From contig OY755038.1 of the NCBI GenBank assembly GCA_963576565.1, positions 181,201,452 through 181,265,451 of the forward strand: a DNA stretch of 64,000 bases. Reading direction: 5' to 3'. This DNA comes from Aspidapion aeneum (taxonomy: Eukaryota; Arthropoda; Insecta; Coleoptera; Brentidae). The translations under genes were made by a program, and so were the position numbers. Shown here piece after piece: positions 34,347 through 45,060 of the stretch. Numbering within the stretch: the stretch's first letter is position 1; every line of letters starts with the position of its first letter. Under the pieces are notes generated by a model that was not told the origin of the DNA, did no database searches, and saw only the letters and a list, made by a program, of their open reading frames with translations.

Positions 34347-35640
34347 ACAAGTGCTGTCAACTTCGCATAGCTCACACAAAACTCACGCACCAATACTTGC
34401 TATATAAAGAAAACTCTCCTCTCTGTGAGTGCAACGAAAGACTTTAAAAAATATGCGTTTGCCAGAGCGTTATGTGCTAAATTTGAAGACCTCCAAAGAA
34501 GACAAATCTTAAAACAATCTTCAAAACATTTTGCAGAATAATGTTGAAGCTGTTCGGCGGCTAAATAGTTTTTTGAAAGACTGTAATCTTTATCTTAAGA
34601 TTTAAACATGCAACCACAAAGTAACTTACTTTATGATGTAACTTATAAATATTCCGGCGCTAATAACCCTGCCTGGTGATACGCATTGCTCCTTAAATAA
34701 AAAAAGGATGCATGTGTGTACGAAAAGTAAATATTCCTATATGCTTTGCAGACACACTTTTTATACACCCATTAAATAAAAATAAAATGGAAGTATTTAT
34801 TAGTTGGATTAAAATAATATATTATCGAAAACATATTAAGACAGGTATATGCACTTCTTTATGAAAAATATCAAGAATGTTAAGTAGATTCCAAAACTAA
34901 AATAACCTACAGGGTGTTTCATTTAAAATCTTCAGGTTAATGTGACACAGTGGCAAGACTTCAACATAATGTAATAAATATATTTATGTCTACAGGTAAA
35001 ATTAACAATTTTCGAAAGTTATAAAATTTAAATATTTTTAATTTGCCACTTAGTAGCAAAAGTAAAAAAATTGTTTTTTATTTTTATTTCTAAAAAAACA
35101 TATACCGCTAAAGCAGCTTCACTTCAAAAAATTTAAATTATTAGGTACCTATACTGACGTGGCAAAACTTTTAGTAGATAAAAACGGGCCATAAATTGGC
35201 TTAAAAACGTTAGGTTGAAAACGCTAAGCGAAACGCACCTTCTCGCATGGCTTTTGCGCTGACCTATCGAATTTGATATTTACATTGGTAAACAATTTCT
35301 TGGTATGGAACTGCTTAGCGAGAGTCCTTTAAATTCTCGCTTTCTGCTTATGTTTTTTAACATTTCTGGCATAGATTTTCACCCCAGTTATTTTTGGTAT
35401 TGATTGATAAAAAGCTCGAAAATCTAGAGAATGTGAGGGTTAGAAATGGTTTGAATGAAAAGGTTGGGCTAGCGGTGTCTTAACATGATTGTAATGACCC
35501 CTATATTCCTAGGGTATAATAAGAAAGGTTATAGAGACGTAAACCATACATTTTCATCACATTCTAACAAATAAAATAAAGTTTTAGAAGAAAATTTAGT
35601 TAAAAATCTTCAATAATTATTAAAATATAAATTGTTTTAA
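34347..35640. other. Unassigned stretch
   Basis: No gene recognised. GCTATATAAAG near 34401 looks like a TATA box but nothing codes downstream. ACAGGGTGTTTCATTTAA near 34910 resembles a transposon end, with no partner found. Confidence 0.45.
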
Positions 35641-35659
35641 GCTTTGGCACCACCACCAC

Positions 35660-35862
35660 AATTTCATTGCAAACGCGGATTTGAGAGGGGGGTAACGTGG
35701 TAATTACACCCCCTAGAACAAAAAATATGCACTTTTTGTTATTGATTAAAGGAAAAATAGGCGATTTACCCCCCCCCCCCCTAAGAAAAAATTATATTAC
35801 AAATAATTTTTTCGTCGACTATTACCCCTACCTAGATTTTCACGCAGATCCGCGCTTGTTTC
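35660..35862 (+). repeat. Dispersed repeat, copy 1 of 3
   Basis: From GCGGATTTGAGAGGGGGGTA through a poly-C tract (35770-35783) to TTTTCACGCAGATCCGCGCTTG. Reverse-complement copies are at 47388-47575 and 55240-55435, all with the GTAACGTGGTAATTACACCC-type block. The element has GCGGAT-type sequence at both ends and no coding capacity. Confidence 0.7.
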
Positions 35863-35885
35863 ATTGTTTCAATTGGATAGACTCG

Positions 35886-35960
35886 CTCATACTAGAGTCC
35901 CTGTATGTTGACATATTGGATCCAAATATGTCAACATACAGGGACTCTAGCTCATACTAG
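35886..35960. repeat. Small foldback with ~30-bp arms and direct-repeat flanks
   Basis: Arms reading AGAGTCCCTGTATGTTGACA and its complement meet at GGATCC, with a single base of difference. The hairpin is flanked on both sides by GCTCATACT, which could be a 9-bp target duplication. Confidence 0.8.
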
Positions 35961-36414
35961 GGTGTTTCCAATAAGGCTCAAATGCTCGGGTACGTATTCT
36001 ACAGGGTACCTTTACATACAGAAGTGTAGAAAACTTGCCCATAAACAATATTTAATTATTCATTTATCAGTACCACTTAAATAGATTCCAGAGGGGGGAG
36101 ACATACAGTAATTCACAAACTCCTTAAAATCCCTCACTTCTACCTTGAAGAATAAGAAAGGTAGCTATTTTGGTACCTTATTGTACTTAAGGTATAGGCT
36201 TTAACCACTATAAAATCCTACGACTGCACAGACTAGATCTCCAAAAAATGACATATCGTTACAAAAATTTGATGTGCTTTTTTTATTTCTAAAGCTAATT
36301 TGAATTTATACGAGATAAAACTGACTGAGAAATGCTTACTATCATATTGCACATTAGAATGAACCAAATGTTTGCAGTTATTTGACCTGTGAGTATTAAA
36401 AAACTACACTTAAA

Positions 36415-36452
36415 CGGGTCGGTATCAAGTCTATAGACTTGATACTAACCCG
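36415..36452. repeat. 18-bp-arm hairpin
   Basis: GGTATCAAGTCTA meets TAGACTTGATAC with no loop, extended outward with two mismatches to GGGT/ACCC. Confidence 0.75.
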
Positions 36453-36606
36453 GTCTACAATGCTAAGTCTAAAGGTCTTAGTAAATACTGGTGTAAGCGT
36501 CTTAAAAACGCTATGCGTTTTTGATTATGAAAATACCTCTCCAGTCGCGCTCGTCTAAGCAAATCGAGCTCTTGCTAAAATTAATTTTATTCTACATAAA
36601 TGCTTT

Positions 36607-37135
36607 TAGTAGAATAATTAGGGGCTTTTGGTGAGGTGTTTTGCCAGTCTGTTAGCCTTACCTTTATTCTGGTTAGGCGCAGTATCACTCTCACATGCTG
36701 TTAGTAGTGGTCATCTATTCGTGAACTCAGTATAGAAATTTCCTGTATAGGATCTCACTTTAAGAAGTCTGTATACATTTATCATATGCAGTCTCAGTTT
36801 AACAAAAAAATCATGTTTTTGCTTAGGTTTTTTACCAATCTGTTACCATTACCTTTTTTCTGCGCAGGCGCAGCAGCATGCTGTTATCAAAGGAATAAAA
36901 ATAATCCAAAGAAAACAAACTTTCCAACGCATAAATCTCCATAATTTGGTTGGTTTGATATGTGATACAGTGGGTTTTGGGTGGTTGGCTCTCTACTGGT
37001 ACGTTCCCGTTGCACGGCTCTAATTAGCGCTTGTCGTTAACTATAATACAGATAACATCATGACAGAGCGGCGCTGCGTCTGCGCAGGATAAAGGTAAGA
37101 GTAACAGGCTGTTAAAAACCTGACCAAAAGCACTT
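36607..37135. repeat. Three-copy ~75-bp repeat (two direct, one inverted)
   Basis: A block reading roughly TTTTACCAGTCTGTTA..TTACCTTTAT.CTG..CAGGCGCAG occurs at about 36635-36680 and 36828-36890 in one orientation, and at 37060-37131 in the other (GCGCAGGATAAAGGTAAGAG). The outer pair could be ends of one element. No coding capacity. Confidence 0.55.
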
Positions 37136-37628
37136 TATAGCCCAAGCGTCAGGTACACAATATGGGGTTCTATTTGCAAAAGGTCGAACAAAGCTAAAAT
37201 TTGGTGGGATGGTAGACATAGGTCCATTGAAAGTACATCTAAGTTTGAGACCTCGGGGGTTGCCGCTCGAGGGGTGGGGGGATGAAAACTCTGCATCGCG
37301 GCGCTTGGAGGAAAATAGCACCGTTGGAGTAGGTGCTATAAAAAAAGTTTAAATAAAATATGTAGAGAACAAAGTTTGGTTTTTTGCATTTTTTCGCTCC
37401 GAGCAACCGTTTTTGCTTTACGGCGCGCCAAAGTTGGGGGGTAGTTTGCAGATTTTAACAAACTCAGAGTTTAATCGTGGATTAAAACAAATATGGCTAC
37501 CAAAAAATTCTGGTATAGTTTTTTTCTATATGAGTAAGGTTTTCTAATTAAACTGATGCTTGATTTGTTATATTTGACCTTATAAACAACAAGTGAAAAA
37601 AGAAAGAAAAATAAGAAAAAAGTTTTCT
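37136..37628. other. Unassigned stretch
   Basis: No gene recognised; a purine-rich tract (37598-37622) leads into the tRNA-like sequence. Confidence 0.45.
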
Positions 37629-38038
37629 GCTTCGGCCGGGGATCGAACCCGGGATGTCTTGTTATCTAGGCAAACACTCTACCACTGAACCACCGAAGCC
37701 ACACATAAATTTTTCGGAAAACTTCTATCTATGCAGGCCGAGGTGTCTCAATACAAGAACGAGAGACACTCAGGTATTAACTCGACCAAGTCATCCAACT
37801 GATCTCTAAATTCTTCTTTCCCACTGTCAAAGGTATGATAACTCAAATTAGACGTAAAGAATCAACGTCTGAAAGCATGAGATCACCTTTTCGTGTGTTA
37901 AAATTTCTGATCGCAAACGGGCGATTTGCCAATATAATTATCGAATACCAAATTGCAAATAATGCAAGGACCTAAAACTATAAACGACAAGTGAATTTAA
38001 AGAAAGAAAAATAAGAAAAAAGTTTTCTGCTTTGGCCG
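37577..38038. repeat. Duplicated tRNA 3'-flank (~60 bp)
   Basis: The flank AAAGAAAGAAAAATAAGAAA..GTTTTCTGCTT(C/T)GGCCG occurs at 37577-37637, next to the tRNA-like gene, and again at 37975-38038. In the second copy only the last ~10 bases of the tRNA are present. This suggests copying of the tRNA 3' end plus its trailer. Confidence 0.75.
37629..37699 (-). tRNA. tRNA-like gene: tRNA-Gly-type body, altered anticodon
   Basis: The minus strand folds as a cloverleaf: acceptor GCTTCGG/CCGAAGC (7 pairs); D arm TGGTTCAGTGGTAGA (A box); T arm CCGGG-TTCGATC-CCCGG (B box GGTTCGATCC). T runs follow within 12 bases, a polymerase III terminator. The body is close to insect tRNA-Gly(GCC), but the anticodon stem is weak (TTTGC/ACAAG with one mismatch and one wobble), and the loop CTAGATA gives AGA, a serine anticodon, without the long variable arm of tRNA-Ser. 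It is most likely a tRNA pseudogene or the head of a tRNA-derived SINE. Confidence 0.65.
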
Positions 38039-38223
38039 TATAGCACGTCTAATTTAAAATAAATTTTTAAGTTCAACCAATTTTTAAAAAAAAAAAGCTT
38101 TTTTGAAAAAAAGTGTAGTTAACTTTTTTGTAGAATAAAAAATTTCCATTTAAACCATATAATATTCATCTCGGTATGTATTGTGAGTCAAGCTCAATCT
38201 CTTAAAAAAATCATTTTTATTAA
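37700..38223. other. Unassigned stretch
   Basis: Apart from the duplicated tRNA flank at 37975-38038 nothing is recognised. Confidence 0.45.
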
Positions 38224-38689
38224 CCCGGCGTTGGTACACCTATTTTTCCTAACATGGATGGTATACCCAGGTATGACATACCCACTTACCATTTCGCATT
38301 TGAAGTTAACAATAGACATAAAATTTTAATATGATGGTTGTGTTTTAATTTTTTGAATTTTTTGACGTTGAAAAAAAATAAATATAACATTAGTCATGTA
38401 GCGTTAGATACCAAAATGCATTTTTAGGTAACAAGGGCATTTTTCTAAAAATTAAAAATATATTTTTTTAAACTGGCTTAAAAAATGCTAGAAGTAATTT
38501 GGAACCTAAATTTTTATTTTATTTCGAAGATAGTACATAAAAAAATAGAAAAAATAAAAAATAAAAAATATTTGATTAAATATTTTTTAACAGGAAAATC
38601 CAGGGGCGTACTTTTGTATAAAAAAACAAAGAAATTCTTACCAAGAATTAAAAAATGCTTTTTAAATAGAAACAAAATTTCGGACATTG

Positions 38690-39190
38690 TCTTTATTTAT
38701 TTTAAACACGACGTTTCGGATAGTAAGTCCCTCTAGCCGTTTTCAAGGGTAACTAAACAATCTAGTCTATAGGCTACTACTTATACTACTTGGTGTGCAG
38801 TCAGGTGCGACGGTTCGCCAATTTTTTTAAGCCTAAGACGCCTTGTTTCCATATGTTTGGTATGTCCATGGTTGGTTGACTACAAACTTCTTTATTCTGC
38901 ATTATAAACGCAGCTTCAATAAGCTTTCGCTTTTGCCAATGCGACTCCTTATGCAATACTTTAGATTCTGACCACTAAACCGAAACGAACCGAACCGCCA
39001 AACCGTATTTTTCAATACCCCTGATTGGGTACTTTTTAGATTGTTATTACCCCTAACCTGAAGAGGGCGTTTCGTTTCACCTACATATGATTTACCACAC
39101 TCACACGGGATTTGGTAAATGCATTCCTTATTATTTGAGGGTTTTTCTGGTTTTGGTTTACTTACAAAACTCCTAATCGTATTTCCCGAT
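38690..39190 (-). pseudogene. Penelope-like element: GIY-YIG endonuclease fragment and 3' end
   Basis: Minus-strand translation gives IYQIPCECGKSYVGETKRPLQVR, with the G-x-Y...YVG spacing of the GIY-YIG nuclease that Penelope-like elements use for integration. After a frameshift, HWQKRKLIEAAFIMQNKEV and PTMDIPNIWKQ follow, its usual C-terminus. Beyond the stop the 3' region reads CTTGAAAACGGC...TATCCGAAACGTCGTG, the 'CGAAACGTCG' tail shared by many Penelope-like elements. Reverse transcriptase is absent. It lies wholly inside piggyBac-like element 2. Confidence 0.8.
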
Positions 39191-39213
39191 AAAAATACTG
39201 TTTTTTATATTAT

Positions 39214-40415
39214 ACCCAACAAACATTTAAAGTTGTAACGACGAAACCCCAACTAGAAAGAATTTCTTAAAAGTAACCGCAACGTACTCCCGCTACGTCT
39301 CAGTATACCATACAACGACGTTATAATTCCCTAAGTGGGGAACCAATTTCTGGTTATAACTACTTGGCCAAGTGTTTAAAGTCACAGTAGTAACAACTAC
39401 ACTACTACGTCGTAGCCAGGTATCTACTACGTCGTAGAGGCTGTTTTTTTTTCGTAATGGCATAAAAGTTGCGATGTAGTTGCAAATAATATAATCGTTT
39501 CTTTTTGGTAGAATTGTTACACAATATGGTGGACACAACAGTAAACAGACTCGCTTAGTTTTTTTGTTTGGTTATGGTTATAATATGTACTATGTTGTCC
39601 AAAAGTGTAAGAATTTACGAGCAGAGGATCAAAATTCGAGTGCGACGCAAAGTTTTTTGTATAACATGCATTATATATATTGCAAAAAACCGGTGCGCCC
39701 GTAAAATTGAGCCGTTTTCTGGTAGTTGATGGAATTTTTGTGTTGTGATTTTGGAGGTTATGTTTTCTTAATCGACAGTTAACTCCAACAAATGGTGCTT
39801 AAGAAGAGCATTTTTGGTAAGCTTCTACTAATTTGTTTATAAAATAGTATAGCTCTTTAATATGAGCTCATAAAACGACAACAAAAATATTAAATTTTCT
39901 TTCTTACATAAAAACATGGCATCCCAAACTATATTCCCTGATAGTCGAAAAGGTTACTTGAAAGTAGTTGCGGCTTTAAAGTTGATCCAAAAAGTTATTT
40001 TGTCTACATTGTTACATCAGATGTTACTATGATGACACAAACTTTTGTGGTAAAAATTAAAGTTATAATGTAGTTGTCGGATACACTTGTTTGGGACTCC
40101 AATGAAGCTTAACTTTCTAGTGGTTATTAAGTAGGATATAAAAGTCAGGGCGACTACGAAATAACGACTAAAAAGAAAGTAAAACTTTATCAACGTCCTA
40201 TTGTGGTAGAGAAGACTATCAGAATCGACTATCAAGAAACAATCCTATGAAGTAGTTTAGAGGGTCGTTTTTACGAAACATCTACTATTTCCTGATACTA
40301 AATAGTAGTTAGAACTAAAAAGTAACAAATTTTGGTTGGGATCACCACATTTCTACTATAAGAAAGTAGCAAAGCCTTTAGAACATGTAGCCGCTACTAT
40401 AAATGTTAGTTGGGT
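39214..40415. mobile_element. Possible 1.2-kb TIR element nested in piggyBac-like element 2
   Basis: The left end ACCCAACAAACATTTAAAGT and the right end, reverse complemented, ACCCAACTAACATTTATAGT match at most of about 25 positions. The interior is rich in TAGTAG/CTACTA motifs and contains TACTACGTCGTAG palindromes (39400-39440). No transposase and no certain target duplication. Confidence 0.5.
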
Positions 40416-40649
40416 AGTGCTTGGCTATTCGTCTTATGCTTTCTGAAATCCCTTGAACATAAATGGAATGTTAATAACACCCAACGGATTAATATTTTAG
40501 GAATTTGCCACAAAAAATGTTACACGGCTGGTATAGTTTTTGCAAAGTCACCTGAAATGCTCCTAATACGGGGTTCTGTCGATTTCATGAAATTTTGCTT
40601 CAATCTGCCCTTCAAAAGATATCCAAATTCATATAAAATCTTCCTGGTA

Positions 40650-40855
40650 TAATTTCAACCCTACCGACAGAGAAAAGGCGCGGCTCTTGGCGGTCTTAGC
40701 ACAAAGTATTTGTTTTCTGACCCACCCAGCACATGTGGATAGACGGCACAATTTCAACTCTACCGATAGAGAAAAGGCGCGACTCTTTGCGGTCCGCCGA
40801 CAAAGTATTTGTTTTAAGACCGACCCAGCCCAGGTGTGGATACACGGCACCTGAT
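40650..40855. repeat. Two 99-bp tandem copies
   Basis: AATTTCAACCCTACCGACAG (40651) recurs as AATTTCAACTCTACCGATAG (40750), each followed by AGAAAAGGCGCG and ACAAAGTATTTGTTTT. It is about 150 bp from the right end of piggyBac-like element 2 and may be subterminal repeat DNA. Confidence 0.85.
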
Positions 40856-41029
40856 TGTCAGATTTTTTTGAGACGGGCTTTTAATTGCTTTCAGGTGTTT
40901 CTCTCGGGACCCCTTTAGTCGGCAGCATGCAGAGTTAGAAAAAGTTCTGTTGGTTTTTCTCAATCCCGGGTATGTCATACCCAGGTGTACCAACGCCGGA
41001 TTAAATGTTTTTTGCAATTTTCGTAAAAA

Positions 41030-43800
41030 CTAAGCATTTTAGACTTCCTTAAATGGAGGTTATTTACAGAAATCTTCAAAAACCTAGTTTAATTATATGT
41101 TTTTATTTAACAAATTAACTTTACTTAATTAAATTGTACACCGTTAAAAAGAAAATTTTATTGCCTATTACCTAGCACAAACCGTTTTAACACAATGTAC
41201 TTTATTTTAAACAGATTTTTAACGATTTCTGTAAATCAACACTATTTATGGACGCCACTGTAGCGTTAGGGGAGGGGTAAACTAAATCATAATAAAAACC
41301 TTTCATGTAAAAAAAAGCCAAGTACGCGAAGGTGGAATTCCGTAAAAAGAATTGAGATAAAAGTAAAGCCAAGTTCTCCAATACAAATTTCAAAATGAAT
41401 GGTTCTTACTAGTTTAAAAATGTTTTTTTAAACTTTGCTATTCCAGCCAAACTTCTTTACGTTCAATTTAGCACTGTGCGTAAGAGCCATTTGCAGCCGT
41501 AATACCACCTTCGCGTACTTGGCTTTGTTTTACATGAAATGTTTTTGTTATGATTTCAATCCTTTTTTTAAAGGATTTGGATAATATTTAAGTTTTAAAG
41601 TAGTAGCGGAATATTGTTCAAAACTTCTGCAATACTTTATTAAAAATTTTGAGGTTTTTTATATTTTCCTATGGTTTTATCATAGTTCCTATCAGCCTTC
41701 TAAAGCTCAGCTCTCTAGTGTTCCTGAAAGTGGGCAATGTTAATTTTACATAACTTTACATTTATAGGGGAGGAAAATAAATTAAATATTTGATGTTTTT
41801 AAATTTTTTCCTTTAGTTTTATCATAGTTTCTATCAGTCTTCCAAAGCTCAGCTCTCTAGTGTTTCTGGAAGTGGAGAATGTTAATTTACATAACTTTAC
41901 ATTTATAGGGGAGGGAAGTTATTTATAGTTTTATCATAGTTCCTATCGGCCTTTCAAAGCTCAGCTTTCTTCCATTTCTGGAAGTGGGCAAAGTTACTTT
42001 TACATAACTACATTTATATGGGAGGGGCTCAAATTAAAAGTTTGGGGGATTTAAATTTTTTCCCATGGTTTCATCAGAGGTCCTTTCAGCCTTCCAAGCT
42101 CAGCTCACTAGCGTTTCTGGAAGTGGCCAATGTTACTTTTATATAAATTTACATTTATAGGGGAGGGAAGTAAATTAAAATTTTAATGTTTTTAAATTTT
42201 TTCCTATAGTTTTGTCATGGTGCCTTTCAGTCTTAAAAAGCTCAGCTCTCTAGCGTTTTTGGAAGTGGGCAAAGGTAATTTTACATAACTTTATATTAAT
42301 AGGGGAGGGAAGTAAAGGACAATTTTGGGGTGTTTTAATTTTTTTCTATAGTTTTATCATAGTTACTATCGGCCTTCTAAAGCTTAGCGCTCTAGTGTTT
42401 CTGGAAATGGGCAGTGTTAATTTTACATAACTTTACCTTTATAGGGGAGGGAACTAAATTATAATTTTGGTGTCCTATCAGTCTGCCAAAGCTCAGCTCT
42501 GTAGCATTTCTTTTACATAAATTTACATGTATAGAGGAGGTGAGTAAATTAGAATTTTGGGATTTTTTGGTTTTTTCCAGGGATTTGGTCATAATCAGTC
42601 TGCCAAATTTCAGCTTTTTAGCATGTCTGGAAGTACAGCAGAGTTTTGATGATCTATATATGAGTGAGTGAGTGAGTGATAATTTCGACGTTTTTTGAAA
42701 TTTCGTAACTACTTTAGTACTTTTTGGAATTCAATGAAACTTGAAGGGATTGTTAACTCCACGGAGATCCACGACTGTGCAAAGTTTGAGATTCGTAGCT
42801 CATTCCGAAGTAGAGTTTTAGATAGGTCAAATATCGGCTGAAATGTTTCAAGAAAAGATGGTACGGCGCGCGAACTTGGCGAGGCACTGCCGCGCCCTCA
42901 GATACTAGAAAGTTAGACATCATTGGAAAGGAAATTTTATTATCTTAAAAAACTGTCATTTAAGTTTTTCATAAAGAATTTGGGTTTTCAGAAAATTTGA
43001 CAAAACCTTTAATAAAAAATATTTTTTCGTCAGTTTTAAAAGGCACTTTTTCTTTAAAAATGTCACTGAATTTTTAATTGTAACGATACCATAAGGTTGT
43101 TATACATCATTTAAAAGAAAACTTTATTGTCTATAACATAGAGTAAATTGTTTTTTTCTCAAGAAGCTTTATGTTTTTAAAAATTCAGAAAAACTTTACA
43201 ATAAAATAGATAGATTTTTGTTGATTTTTATATATAACCCCCATTTAAGGACGTCACTGTGCATTTAGTAATAAACTTTATCCTACTATATCATACATTC
43301 TTGAAAAGGAAATTTAGTTTTCTTAATAAAGTATTTAAAAGCAATTTCCTAGAAAGCATGGATTTTGCAAAAATTGCAAAAAATAAATATATTTTTTTTT
43401 TTTGATTTTTGAAACTGATCCTAGTAAAGGGACAGCTGTTAAATGTTAGCCATAATTTTTAGCAAATTTTGTTATACATCATCGTAAAGAAAATTTTATC
43501 GTCTAATTAAGGCGTGCAAAACTTTTTTCCTAAAGGGCTTTGTTTTTAAACAAAAAAACCTAAAAGCTCAGTAAAATTTCGACGATTTCTATAAATCACC
43601 CACATATATGGATGACACTTGGCCGCTACAAATAAAGTTATTCCTACTAACTTATACACAGTTACAATAAAAATTTTATTCTCTACAAAAAAGTATATTA
43701 TCCTTTTTTCAAAAAAAAAAAAAGCTTGGTTTCTAAGAAAATTGGTCAAATTTAAAAATTTTGCTGTATTTCTTTTGAATGAAATGTGCAATAATTTAGC
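41030..43800. repeat. Degenerate ~185-bp satellite, interrupted by composite copy C
   Basis: Units share a phrase like ACATCATTTAAAAGAAAACT TTATTGTCT, seen near 42918, 43104, 43284, 43476 and 43657, so about 180-190 bp apart, and once on the other side of copy C near 41140. A second shared phrase (GATTTCT.TAAATCA..CA, then TATGGA.G.CACT) occurs at 41222, 43225 and 43582. Units are old and strongly diverged. It shares nothing obvious with the 148-bp satellite. Confidence 0.7.
41283..42902 (-). mobile_element. Composite non-autonomous element, copy C
   Basis: The most complete copy in the reverse orientation: shortened foldback (41284-41556), ~142-bp minisatellite (about seven units, 41640-42600), GAGT tract (42661-42680), and the conserved block ending GGCACTGCCGCGCCCTCAGA. 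The surrounding degenerate satellite gives clean outer boundaries, since it resumes on each side. Read on the minus strand the element starts TCTGAGGGCGCGG. Confidence 0.75.
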
Positions 43801-43871
43801 ATATTACATACGTATCTTTGTAATCGTAGTACCTAGGTAGCTCGTAGGTACCTTGTTCGAAAGGTCTTTTA

Positions 43872-44027
43872 ATGAGCTTTATATTTCCCTTCAACAGATT
43901 TTCTCAAAAGCAATTACTTTCTGAGTAAAGGGCTATAAAAGAAAAAATAGTAAAAAATCCAAGATGGCGGCGCCATTTTGACCATGTTCCTGAGGGAAAA
44001 GGGGTCGGGGCTTTTACTATATTTAAT
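43872..44027 (+). repeat. 156-bp dispersed repeat, copy 1
   Basis: Begins ATGAGCTTTATATTTCCCTT and contains CAAGATGGCGGCGCCATTTT, itself a palindrome (AAGATGGC/GCCATTTT type). The same sequence in the same orientation lies at 52293-52446 with only a few differences, on the other side of the BEL and LINE insertions. Confidence 0.85.
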
Positions 44028-44260
44028 TGGACCCCAACAGCTATTGAATACGCCTAGCGTTGGCTTTATATTTTTTTAAACAATTAAAAAAAAAATTATT
44101 CCCTAATTGGCCGTCATCTTGAATATCTCAAAATGCTCAAGGGTGCCAGATCCGGATCTTTAAAGATGAGTTCTTGGGCTATAAGAATCAGCAATAAAAT
44201 TTTCTCTATACCGCAAATCCAGAATCCAGGTTCTTTGAAAATCTTTCTGACTATTATAGG
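44028..44260. other. Unassigned stretch before BEL element 3
   Basis: No gene recognised. It ends in ATAGG, the left target-site duplication of the following element. Confidence 0.5.
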
Positions 44261-44477
44261 TGTTATGCCCGCAGTTAGAAAAACGATAACTGCAATGGAC
44301 TGTATATATTTTAATTAATGAAAGCGCGAACAAACATAAATATATTGATATGAAATTACGAAATAATTAAAAGGTCCATAGGTCAATTGTGGGCACCACA
44401 CAACGGAAATCAGAAACAAAGCACTCACCTGTTTGCAGCCATTTTCTCCACTTCCAAGGGGCCCCTATCTGGATCTA

Positions 44478-44749
44478 TTTTAGAGTAAACCCCCTTACAC
44501 GCATAAAAATATTTACGAGCTTCTGAAAGGATCGCATCCTGCGTTTTAAATTCCTCGTCATCCGAGTCGTCTATCAACATAATGACATCATTATGTGCCA
44601 GCATGCATTTAGGTTTCCTCCAAATCGTAATACCTCACTTGAAACTCGTTTCTCGCTTTTTCGTCTGTTGCCGCGGTCTGTGAAAACACATAACAGTGAT
44701 CGCAGATAAAAAACCCTTGCGTTTTTGCACGGCTTTTTTGACAGACATG
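44478..44749 (-). pseudogene. gag N-terminal fragment of BEL element 3
   Basis: Matches the first ~90 codons of the gag of element 2, including the initiating ATG in GACAGACATG (near 44747) and the DDSDDE-like acidic patch. Small deletions (for example near 44610 and 44695) shift the frame, so it is not translatable as one piece. Confidence 0.8.
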
Positions 44750-44776
44750 ATTTTACCTTTGAAATGACGAAATTGT

Positions 44777-45060
44777 CGGTAAATATACAATTAACGCTAA
44801 ATTAATGCTTCTGAAATAGAAAAATAACGAATTGTCGAAAATATGCACTAATTTATCGCAATTGATAAAAATTGTTTTAAATATCGAAATGATATGGAAC
44901 ACATCTAATCACAGAAATGTCGGTAAATATACAATTAACGCTAAATTAATGCTTCTGAAATAGAAAAATGACGAATTGTCGAAAATATGCACTAATTTAT
45001 CGCAATTGATGAAAATTGTTTTAAATATCGAAATGATATGGAACACACCTAACACAATGA
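44777..45060. repeat. 144-bp tandem duplication in the leader of BEL element 3
   Basis: CGGTAAATATACAATTAACG begins at 44777 and again at 44921; the copies run together almost identically. Element 2 has this block once (near 33481-33620). Confidence 0.9.

Larger units (their letters stand above)
38224..41000. mobile_element. piggyBac-like element 2 (2777 bp), non-autonomous, with nested elements
   Basis: Ends: CCCGGCGTTGGTACACC on the left, and GGTGTACCAACGCCGGA on the right, each directly flanked by TTAA (38220-38223 and 41001-41004). A subterminal palindrome GGGTATG(A/T)CATACCC occurs near both ends (about 38269 and 40968). TTAA duplications and CCC-starting ends are piggyBac features. The ends are unrelated in sequence to element 1, so this is a second family. 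No transposase is visible; the interior holds a Penelope-like fragment, a possible TIR element (39214-40415) and a 99-bp tandem repeat. Confidence 0.85.

Noticed and set aside
38485..38736. 83-codon lysine/isoleucine-rich frame
   Set aside because: AT-rich low complexity inside piggyBac-like element 2, running into the Penelope 3' tail.
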